Source of the DNA: an uncultured Bacillota bacterium
GTDB taxonomy: Bacteria > Bacillota > Clostridia > Tissierellales > Tissierellaceae
Assembly: GCA_937951995.1 (NCBI GenBank)
Contig: CALGAG010000203.1
Location: 1 to 12,767, forward strand
Length of the DNA stretch: 12,767 bases
Direction of reading: 5' to 3'
The notes below the pieces were generated by a model that saw nothing but the letters and a program-made list of their open reading frames with translations, ran no database searches and was not told where the DNA came from. A program made the translations under genes and the position numbers. Shown one piece after another: positions 6,709-12,144 of the stretch (position 1 is the stretch's first letter; the number at the start of each line of letters is the position of its first letter).

Positions 6709-6717
6709 ATTATATCA
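6709..6717 (-). promoter_or_regulatory. Extended -10 promoter of mgsA
   Basis: On the minus strand TGA-TATAAT, a perfect extended -10 (hexamer 6714-6709), lies just upstream of the mgsA ribosome binding site. No convincing -35 is present at 17 bp. The predicted start near 6702 leaves a leader of about 15 nt. Confidence 0.55.
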
Positions 6718-6785
6718 CAGGTGAAAAAACTTTCCATGAAAAACAACTAAAATGCAATTTTTATCCTTACTGTTTTTCAGTTTTG

Positions 6786-6794
6786 TGATAGAAT
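6786..6794 (+). promoter_or_regulatory. Extended -10 promoter of the gene at 6827
   Basis: TGA-TAGAAT on the plus strand fits an extended -10 and lies 32 bp before the start codon, giving a leader of about 26 nt. The -35 region is weak. Confidence 0.45.
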
Positions 6795-6826
6795 GTAATC
6801 AACATACTATATAAAGGAGTGATCCC

Positions 6827-7318
6827 ATGCATCCAATGATTCAGAAGTTTGTAGACCAGAAGTTCATGACTCAAGACCAGGGAGAATATATCGAGGCTGC
6901 CATCATGAACAAGGAATCAGTTGTTGTTTCAGGACACAGGTCAGCTGGAATTAGACCTCTTATGGCTTCCCTGATGGCTGTGGCCAAGAAGGAATTCGCA
7001 AATGTACAGGTAAAGGGCTTTGAGGACCTTGAAAAGGAGACTGACTTCTTCCTTATCCCAGGTATTGATAATCTTGACTTTGAGAAGCTTGTGGGTGAGG
7101 CTATCGGTGTTGAAGGAACTGCTTTTGTTTCCATTAAGGAGCCAGAGCACCCAGTATCACTTATGAAGGTATTGAAGGCAAACTACAAGGCAGGCAAGGC
7201 TGTTGGAAAGAAAATCCACACACTTGAATGCATCAAGGTTGACGATGTGCCGGTCCTTGACAAGATTACAATGATGGTCCTGAATGAAAAGGGAAAGATC
7301 GAAAAAACAGACTTCTAG
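6827..7318 (+). CDS. Hypothetical protein with a degenerate P-loop-like segment
   Basis: I do not recognise a characterised family for this 163-residue soluble protein. Its N-terminal half resembles the start of a VirB11/CpaF-type secretion ATPase in layout: a helical segment, then a hydrophobic strand and loop VVVSGHRSAGIRPLMASL (32-49) where a Walker A would read GxxGxGKT. Isoleucine stands in place of the essential lysine, so ATP hydrolysis in the usual way is unlikely. The strands FFLIPGID (74-81) and GTAFVSIKEPEHPVSLM (97-113) could be the later part of such a core, but no Walker B acidic pair is clear. The ATG at 6827 follows AAGGAGTGATC at proper spacing, and an extended -10 lies upstream, so the gene looks expressed. 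It converges on the thioesterase gene and shares its terminator. It could also be an unrelated fold. Confidence 0.85.
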   Translation: MHPMIQKFVDQKFMTQDQGEYIEAAIMNKESVVVSGHRSAGIRPLMASLMAVAKKEFANVQVKGFEDLEKETDFFLIPGIDNLDFEKLVGEAIGVEGTAFVSIKEPEHPVSLMKVLKANYKAGKAVGKKIHTLECIKVDDVPVLDKITMMVLNEKGKIEKTDF

Positions 7319-7333
7319 ATTATTCTAGAAGTC
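7310..7333. terminator. Bidirectional terminator embedded in the 3' ends of two convergent genes
   Basis: A perfect 10-bp stem, GACTTCTAGA (7310-7319) with TCTAGAAGTC (7324-7333), has a TTAT loop. It is followed by CTTTTTC on the plus strand and by TGTTTTTTC on the minus strand. Both stop codons (TAG 7316-7318 plus, TAA 7322-7320 minus) lie within the hairpin, so its arms encode the last residues of both proteins. Confidence 0.85.
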
Positions 7334-8069
7334 CTTTTTCTGCCCATTTTGTATGGCCCTGCGCGTTTATTTCCCCGTCAACAGAAATAACATGGTCAAA
7401 GCATCCAGGCATTTCTTCATCCCTGACATGGCCTGTCATAAAGGAATCCCCCAGAAGGACTTCCTTTTTGTAGACAATTCCAAGTCTTTGGACACGCATG
7501 GTCTGGTGAACTTCCTCTCCCAGCCCCTCCTGTATCCATTCGATGTAGCGGATGTTGTTTACGTGGTTGTTGTTGTCTATATCACTTCTTCTCACCTTAT
7601 GGGGGCCTGATTCCACAATACTCCCATCAAGGTCCTTCATTTCCGTGAACTCAGAAAAATTGAAGTCCTCCACAAAGTTGTAGGACTTTTGCAGGTCTTC
7701 AGGAATCCTCTTTGGCCTCCTTCTCTTTATATCCAAAAAGAACCATTTTGTTGTGGCCTTGGCCAAGACCTGACCATCCTCCCCTGTCAGAACAAATTCC
7801 CTCGTGGCATAGAACCTGTCAAAGCTGGATGTCCAGGTCCCAACCTTAACCCTGTCCTTTGCTCTTGGATATTTCATTATCTCTGCCTCCCAGCGAAGAA
7901 GCATCCAGGCATGGCCCTTTTTTGACAGTTCCTCAAAGCCCACATGGAGACTGTCAGAATGCCAATTAGATGTTTCTGCCATATATGCCAATATATTTTC
8001 AGGCTTTATGTAGCCTTCCCTGTCTGTATCGTAATATGGTACAGTAAATTCCTTCCAATATTTGCTCAT
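7320..8069 (-). CDS. Acyl-ACP thioesterase (FatA/FatB-like)
   Basis: This enzyme is predicted to hydrolyse acyl-acyl carrier protein, releasing free fatty acid and ending chain elongation. The 249 residues form two hot-dog domains. The first (about 5-125) contains YYDTDREGYIKP and NILAYMAETSNWHSD, where the family places substrate-contacting helix residues. The second (about 155-245) carries the catalytic DxNxH motif as D165, N167 and H169 in SDIDNNNHVNNIRYIEW. This matches the plant FatB pattern DVNQHVNNVKYIGW. The size is usual for bacterial members. Chain-length preference cannot be read from sequence. The ATG at 8069 follows GGAGGGATGAAAA. It is a single-gene unit with its own promoter and the shared embedded terminator at its 3' end. 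Confidence 0.93.
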   Translation of the reverse strand: MSKYWKEFTVPYYDTDREGYIKPENILAYMAETSNWHSDSLHVGFEELSKKGHAWMLLRWEAEIMKYPRAKDRVKVGTWTSSFDRFYATREFVLTGEDGQVLAKATTKWFFLDIKRRRPKRIPEDLQKSYNFVEDFNFSEFTEMKDLDGSIVESGPHKVRRSDIDNNNHVNNIRYIEWIQEGLGEEVHQTMRVQRLGIVYKKEVLLGDSFMTGHVRDEEMPGCFDHVISVDGEINAQGHTKWAEKGLLE

Positions 8070-8089
8070 TTTTCATCCCTCCAAAGACT

Positions 8090-8119
8090 ATTATACACGA
8101 GATTTGCAATTATTTACAA
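8090..8119 (-). promoter_or_regulatory. Promoter of the acyl-ACP thioesterase gene
   Basis: On the minus strand TTGTAA (8119-8114), an 18-bp spacer and a perfect TATAAT (8095-8090) precede the ribosome binding site. The predicted leader is about 15 nt. Confidence 0.6.
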
Positions 8120-8153
8120 TTTTTTTGGATAAATGTTACAATCTACTAATTTG

Positions 8154-8164
8154 TGGTATATAAG
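8154..8164 (+). promoter_or_regulatory. Extended -10 promoter of the DUF4332 gene
   Basis: TGGTATATAAG on the plus strand contains an extended -10. A weak TTACAA at 8136-8141 lies 17 bp before TATAAG. The start of transcription would be near 8170. Confidence 0.45.
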
Positions 8165-8192
8165 TATTAAGATAAGGAAAAGGGGGGTAACT

Positions 8193-8597
8193 ATGGCAAA
8201 AATCAATGCGATTGAAGGCGTAGGAGAAGCATATGAAGCAAAGCTTAAGGAAGCAGGTATCGACACGACGGAAAAGTTACTGGAAGTTGCAGCTGATAAG
8301 AAGGGTCGCACAAAGCTGGCAAAGGAAACCGGCATCAGTGAAAAGCTTTTACTTACATGGGTAAACCATTGCGATCTGTATCGAGTCAAGGGAATTGGCC
8401 CCCAATATGCTGAAATACTTGAAATTGCAGGAATAGATTCTGTTCCTGAGTTGGCAAGAAGAAATGCGGCCAGTGTATTGGAAAAAATGAGAGAAGTAAA
8501 TGCAAACAGACCGGTGGTTAGAGGTCTTCCAGCGCAAAAGCAGATTGAGAACTGGATTCTCAGGGCGAAAGACCTGCCCAAGGTTGTAAAACACTAA
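8193..8597 (+). CDS. DUF4332 helix-hairpin-helix protein
   Basis: A 134-residue protein with two helix-hairpin-helix motifs: INAIEGVGEAYEAKLKEAGI (4-23) and YRVKGIGPQYAEILEIAGI (63-81). In each, a GVG or GIG hairpin sits between helices. This is the arrangement of DUF4332 proteins, in which tandem HhH units resemble those of DNA repair proteins and RNA polymerase alpha C-termini and are expected to bind nucleic acid without sequence specificity. The C-terminal third is helical and basic (RPVVRGLP onward). The frame is open upstream to 8133, but the ATG at 8193 has AAAGGGGGG six bases before it, so I take that start. It has its own promoter and terminator. The cellular role is unknown. Confidence 0.87.
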   Translation: MAKINAIEGVGEAYEAKLKEAGIDTTEKLLEVAADKKGRTKLAKETGISEKLLLTWVNHCDLYRVKGIGPQYAEILEIAGIDSVPELARRNAASVLEKMREVNANRPVVRGLPAQKQIENWILRAKDLPKVVKH

Positions 8598-8626
8598 AGG
8601 GAGGCTACATAAGTAGCTTCCTTTTT
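8598..8626 (+). terminator. Intrinsic terminator after the DUF4332 gene
   Basis: An 11-bp stem with two G-T pairs (8598-8608 with 8613-8623) and an ATAA loop leads into a T-run ending at 8626. It begins on the base after the stop codon. Confidence 0.85.
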
Positions 8627-8628
8627 CA

Positions 8629-8657
8629 TTGTAAATACTATTTCAATATAATACAAT
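8629..8657 (+). promoter_or_regulatory. Promoter of the DUF853 ATPase gene
   Basis: TTGTAA (8629-8634), a 17-bp spacer and TACAAT (8652-8657) precede the AAGGAGG ribosome binding site at 8673-8679. An overlapping TATAAT at 8648-8653 has no matching -35. The promoter starts 3 bases after the T-run of the preceding terminator. Confidence 0.5.
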
Positions 8658-8687
8658 AAAGGAAAGAACTAAAAGGAGGACGAAAAT

Positions 8688-10214
8688 ATGTCGGAGGGCT
8701 ACAGATTTACTATTGGCAAGGGCGAAAAGACAGTTGAGCTCCTATCCAGGATGAGCAATCGTCATGGATTGATAGCAGGTGCCACAGGAACAGGTAAGAC
8801 AATTTCCCTGAAGGTTCTGGCTGAGCACTTCAGTGACATAGGGGTACCGGTTTTTCTTGCAGATGTTAAGGGAGACCTGGCAAGCCTTGCTGAGCCTGGT
8901 TCCATGAATGACAAGCTAAAGGAAAGAATTGATACTATCGGACTGGAAAGCTTCAGCTTCTCCTCCTTCCCCATTCGCCTGTGGGATGTGTACGGAAAGC
9001 TTGGCCATCCCGTAAGGACGGATATCACTGAAATGGGACCAGTCCTTCTTGCAAGGCTCCTGGACCTAAATGAAACCCAGACGGGAATTCTCCACATAGC
9101 CTTCAGGGTTGCCGATGAGAACGGCTGGCTCCTTGTTGACCTTAAGGACCTTAGGTCCATGCTCCAGTATCTTGGGGACAACAGGAAGGAGTATTCCCTC
9201 CAGTATGGAAATATCGCTCCACAATCAATCGGGGCCATCCAGAGGTCACTGCTGACCCTTGAATCACAGGGAGGGGACATTTTCTTCGGAGAGCCTTCCC
9301 TTGAAATCAAGGACCTGCTTATGACAGATCCCAACGGCAAGGGTATGGTAAATGTCCTGGCATCCCAGGACCTTTTCAACTCACCAAGAATATATTCAAC
9401 CTTCCTCCTATGGATGCTATCTGAGCTATTTGAGCAGCTGCCGGAGGTTGGAGACCCTGAAAAGCCCAAGATGGTCTTCTTCTTTGACGAGGCCCACCTG
9501 CTCTTTAACGACACTCCAAAGGCACTGATGGAGAAGATTGAGCTTGTTGTGAGGCTGATCCGATCCAAGGGTGTAGGTGTATTCTTTGTGACCCAGAACC
9601 CTGCTGACATTCCGGATACCGTACTTGGCCAGCTTGGAAACAGGATCCAGCATGCACTAAGGGCATACACACCCAAGGAGCAGAAGGCAATCAAGGCAGC
9701 AGCCGAGACCTTCAGGCAAAATCCCAATTTCGACGTTGAGGAGGTTATAACCCAGCTTAGGACCGGGGAGGCCCTGGTATCCTTCCTGGATGATGATGGC
9801 AAGCCATCAATTGTTGAAAAGGCCCTGATCGCTCCGCCAAGGAGCATAATCGGTACCCTTGACCCTGCAAAGCGCCAGGGGATAATAGACAACTCTCCAA
9901 TGAACTTCAAATACAAGAATGCAGTTGATGAGGAGTCAGCCTATGAGATAATACAGGCAAAATACGAAAAGATCCTTGCACAGCAACATCAGGAGGAAGA
10001 GGAAAAAATCCGCCAGCTTGAGGAGAAGGAGGCTGAAAAGCTTCGTAAAGCCCGAGAAAAGGAAATAGCCAAGGAGAAGAAGGAACGGGATCGGGCAAGA
10101 AAGGCCAATCCACTCTACAAGGTTGGCAGGACAGCGGTGAACACCCTTACAGGGGATGTGGGAAGAAAGATTGCCCGTGGACTACTCGGCAATGTAGGTA
10201 ATTTCTTTAAGTAA
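8688..10214 (+). CDS. HerA-like ATPase, DUF853 family (YjgR-like)
   Basis: A 508-residue P-loop ATPase of the HerA/FtsK superfamily. Walker A is GATGTGKT (31-38), followed by the family signature VPVFLADVKGDLASLAEPG (53-71). Walker B is MVFFFDEAHLLF (262-273) with D267 and E268, and a sensor glutamine is present in FFVTQNPADIPD (299-310). After the ATPase core, residues 430-470 are a highly charged helix rich in Glu, Lys and Arg, probably a coiled coil, and the C-terminus ends in GRKIARGLLGNVGNFFK, typical of YjgR. HerA relatives are hexameric DNA translocases. For DUF853 proteins the substrate is not settled, and no nuclease partner such as NurA is next door. The ATG at 8688 follows AAGGAGG. 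Length is normal for the family. Confidence 0.93.
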   Translation: MSEGYRFTIGKGEKTVELLSRMSNRHGLIAGATGTGKTISLKVLAEHFSDIGVPVFLADVKGDLASLAEPGSMNDKLKERIDTIGLESFSFSSFPIRLWDVYGKLGHPVRTDITEMGPVLLARLLDLNETQTGILHIAFRVADENGWLLVDLKDLRSMLQYLGDNRKEYSLQYGNIAPQSIGAIQRSLLTLESQGGDIFFGEPSLEIKDLLMTDPNGKGMVNVLASQDLFNSPRIYSTFLLWMLSELFEQLPEVGDPEKPKMVFFFDEAHLLFNDTPKALMEKIELVVRLIRSKGVGVFFVTQNPADIPDTVLGQLGNRIQHALRAYTPKEQKAIKAAAETFRQNPNFDVEEVITQLRTGEALVSFLDDDGKPSIVEKALIAPPRSIIGTLDPAKRQGIIDNSPMNFKYKNAVDEESAYEIIQAKYEKILAQQHQEEEEKIRQLEEKEAEKLRKAREKEIAKEKKERDRARKANPLYKVGRTAVNTLTGDVGRKIARGLLGNVGNFFK

Positions 10215-10227
10215 TGAGCATAACAAG

Positions 10228-10250
10228 GGAGCAGGCATTCGCCTGCTCCT
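10228..10250. terminator. Terminator hairpin between the DUF853 and DUF192 genes
   Basis: A perfect 9-bp GC-rich stem, GGAGCAGGC (10228-10236) with GCCTGCTCC (10241-10249), has an ATTC loop. T-runs are weak on both sides (TATTTG plus, CTTGTTATG minus). It lies between convergent genes, and its last base is the third base of the DUF192 stop codon. Confidence 0.7.
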
Positions 10251-10584
10251 ATTTGAACTCCAGCTTGTCTCCTTTTTCAATACCTGCAAATGTTCCAGCC
10301 TCAGCCTCCATGACATACCTGGACTTAAGGACCAGGGGTCCCATCCTTCCAGGCTTGAAATCCCGAAGGACCTTTACAACAATGTTATCCTTGTCCACAA
10401 AGAGTACATCAATGGGAAACTTCATCCGGTAGGTATGGATGGAGTTGCAGGGAACAATCATCATTCCCTCCCCTTCCTCCAGACCCTTTCTTCCCAGTAG
10501 TCCCTGAAGCCTTTTTGAGTAGGTGTCAGCCATGATTATCTTTTCCAGTACAATATTTCCATCTACCATCATCCTAGAAGCCAT
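10249..10584 (-). CDS. DUF192 family protein
   Basis: A 111-residue single-domain DUF192 protein. The conserved blocks are visible in order: ADTYSKRLQGLLGRKGL (19-35), EGMMIVPCNSIHTYRMKFPI (39-58) with the typical cysteine and His-Thr, DVLFVDKDNIVVKVLRDFKP (59-78), and the C-terminal AEAGTFAGIEKGDKLEF. Many family members elsewhere have a signal peptide and are exported; this one starts directly with the domain, so it is probably cytoplasmic. No biochemical function is established that I know of. The ATG at 10584 follows GGAGGG. It lies 73 bp after the EamA gene on the same strand with no terminator or convincing promoter between, so it may be the third gene of that operon. Confidence 0.9.
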   Translation of the reverse strand: MASRMMVDGNIVLEKIIMADTYSKRLQGLLGRKGLEEGEGMMIVPCNSIHTYRMKFPIDVLFVDKDNIVVKVLRDFKPGRMGPLVLKSRYVMEAEAGTFAGIEKGDKLEFK

Positions 10585-10657
10585 TTGTCCGACCCTCCAA
10601 ATATTTTAACATTTTCACTTATCTCATAATGTTTATCTTGAAACACTTATAACCCAC

Positions 10658-11518
10658 TCAATTCTTTGCTGTTTCATATTTCTTTACTTGATTGATTCTA
10701 TTGGCAAGAAGGCTTCTGGCAATAACCGTGCCAAGAACAATAACCCCACCCACAAGGGATATTGGTCCTGGTCTCTCCCCTGCTATAAGAAATACCCAGA
10801 TTGGATTTAGGATTGGCTCAAGGAACATGATCAGGATTGATTCAAGGGCTGTAAGGTGCTTTACAGCCAAGGAGTAGAAGATGTAGGCAATCCCCACCTG
10901 GAAGGTTCCCAGAACAAACAGTCCCACCAGGTCTCCTGTTGAATATGAAATCCCAATCAAAAATGGTATCCCAATCACAGCGGTTATGAGGTGTCCAAGA
11001 AGTGTTGTTTCCACAGGCTTTTCATCCTTCTGGAACCTCAAGGAAATGGTCACACCAGCAAGAGCTATACCACTTCCAATTGCTACCATATTCCCTGCCC
11101 AGTTTCCTCCTGACATGTCATCCAGGAAGAAAAGGACCATTCCAACAGCAACAGAGAATATTGCCACGATATCGTACCAGCGGATTCTTTCCTTAAGGAT
11201 CCACACACTCAGTATGGCAACCCAGATTGGTGCTGTAAACTGAAGGATTATTGCATTAGCTGCAGTTGTAAGCTTGTTTGCAATAACAAAGGCTGTTATC
11301 ATCGTGGAGTAGCAAAGGGCACCTGAAACCTGAGCCTTTGAAAATGTGAAATTTGGCTTTCTTACATAGAGCCAGACCACTGCTGCTGAGAATATTGCCC
11401 GACCTCCTGCTATGGTCATTGGGGGCAGATCGATAAACTTGATGATTATACCTCCGGTACTAAGGAGTGTTGCTGCTATTACAATGTATAGAATTGCCTT
11501 TAATCTGTCCTTGTTCAT
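10658..11518 (-). CDS. EamA-family (drug/metabolite superfamily) transporter
   Basis: A 286-residue membrane protein with about ten helices arranged as two EamA repeats (about 6-130 and 143-275). Each repeat ends with the family pattern: ILQFTAPIWVAILSVWILKE (91-110) in the first and IMFLEPILNPIWVFLIAGERP in the second. The C-terminal tail is positively charged, which places it inside. Members export or import amino acids, nucleosides and other metabolites; the substrate here cannot be deduced. The ATG at 11518 is preceded by AAAGGTGG, which overlaps the stop codon region of the DUF1893 gene 13 bp upstream, so the two are co-transcribed. Confidence 0.93.
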   Translation of the reverse strand: MNKDRLKAILYIVIAATLLSTGGIIIKFIDLPPMTIAGGRAIFSAAVVWLYVRKPNFTFSKAQVSGALCYSTMITAFVIANKLTTAANAIILQFTAPIWVAILSVWILKERIRWYDIVAIFSVAVGMVLFFLDDMSGGNWAGNMVAIGSGIALAGVTISLRFQKDEKPVETTLLGHLITAVIGIPFLIGISYSTGDLVGLFVLGTFQVGIAYIFYSLAVKHLTALESILIMFLEPILNPIWVFLIAGERPGPISLVGGVIVLGTVIARSLLANRINQVKKYETAKN

Positions 11519-11531
11519 CTGTCAACCACCT

Positions 11532-11963
11532 TTATTTTTTCATGCCTACTATTACAAAAAACTCCTCTATTCCCTCAATAAGTTCATCCACATTGCCAAC
11601 ATTTCTTGATATTGTTTCTATTGGACACATACCATCCTTATCACGATTAAGGATATGGGCTACTCTTTTCTTATATTGAATGTTAATTCCTTCTTTATTG
11701 AATATCTCAACTGCCGGGTCTGAGATCAGGTCTGTGTATATCCCCGTTATTTCTCCCTTTGCAAGAAGCATTGCTGCTGCCTTGCCTGTGATCCTGTCAG
11801 CTACAAAGGCTCCTTTAAGCTTATCAAATTGTTCCATGTATACATCATAGACTGGCTTGATCCCCCTGTCTGTTGACTTCGCCACTATCTCGCCATCCTT
11901 ATTTACAACCATCTTAAGGTTATTGTTTTCCATGTACTCTTTTGCAATTCTGATACCTTCCAC
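11532..11963 (-). CDS. DUF1893 family protein (cytidine deaminase-like fold predicted)
   Basis: The family is recognised from VVNKDGEIVAKSTDRGIKPV near the N-terminus, KGAFVADRITGKAAAMLLAK in the middle and NRDKDGMCPIE (106-116) near the C-terminus. The one structurally studied member I recall, Thermotoga maritima TM1506, has a cytidine deaminase-like fold, but the zinc ligands of deaminases are not evident here and no reaction is known. I choose the GTG at 11963 because AGAGGAGAT precedes it at proper spacing and the resulting 143 residues fit the family length. The upstream in-frame ATG at 11993 (153 residues) has no ribosome binding site and lies where a putative -10 box would start transcription. 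It is first in an operon with the EamA transporter. Confidence 0.85.
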   Translation of the reverse strand: MEGIRIAKEYMENNNLKMVVNKDGEIVAKSTDRGIKPVYDVYMEQFDKLKGAFVADRITGKAAAMLLAKGEITGIYTDLISDPAVEIFNKEGINIQYKKRVAHILNRDKDGMCPIETISRNVGNVDELIEGIEEFFVIVGMKK

Positions 11964-11995
11964 TATTTCATCTCCTCTAATTTTGTTCTCCATCT

Positions 11996-12001
11996 ATTCT
12001 A
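11996..12001 (-). promoter_or_regulatory. Putative -10 box of the DUF1893-EamA operon
   Basis: TAGAAT on the minus strand, preceded by TG, is a plausible -10. TTCCAT 17 bp upstream is a poor -35. The predicted start near 11989 would exclude the ATG at 11993 from the mRNA and leave about 26 nt before the GTG at 11963. Confidence 0.35.
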
Positions 12002-12065
12002 CATCAAGTCGAGGAAATATGGAACCTCTTGGATAGGTACTATTCAATAGATTCTCGATATTTTT

Positions 12066-12105
12066 TTGCAAAAACAGGTAAAATAGAATAAAATCCTGTT
12101 ATAAT
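12066..12105 (+). promoter_or_regulatory. Promoter region of mnmH
   Basis: Two candidates overlap. The first is TTGCAA (12066-12071), 17 bp, TAAAAT (12089-12094). The second is an extended -10, TGT-TATAAT (12097-12105), without a clear -35. A further TATAAT lies at 12107-12112. An inverted repeat AACAGG/CCTGTT (12073-12078 with 12095-12100) spans the region and could be an operator. Confidence 0.5.
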
Positions 12106-12144
12106 GTATAATTAGGTTAAAAAATTGGAAGGATGAGTTGGATA

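Noticed and set aside
8133..8192. N-terminal extension of the DUF4332 protein from the ATG at 8133
   Set aside because: The extension contains the predicted -10 and the AAAGGGGGG ribosome binding site of the shorter gene, and its residues do not look like part of the HhH domain.
8114..8581. A 155-codon minus-strand open frame opposite the DUF4332 gene
   Set aside because: The plus-strand gene has HhH motifs, a ribosome binding site and a terminator. The antisense frame has none of these.
8762..9916. A 384-codon open frame antisense to the DUF853 ATPase gene
   Set aside because: It lies entirely opposite a well-supported gene, its translation is Ser/Pro/Arg-rich without any recognisable domain, and it looks like a by-product of codon use on the other strand.
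10585..10657. A separate promoter for the DUF192 gene
   Set aside because: Only poor matches such as TTGAGT with GATAAA occur in the 73-bp gap. Co-transcription with the EamA gene is equally possible, so no promoter was listed.
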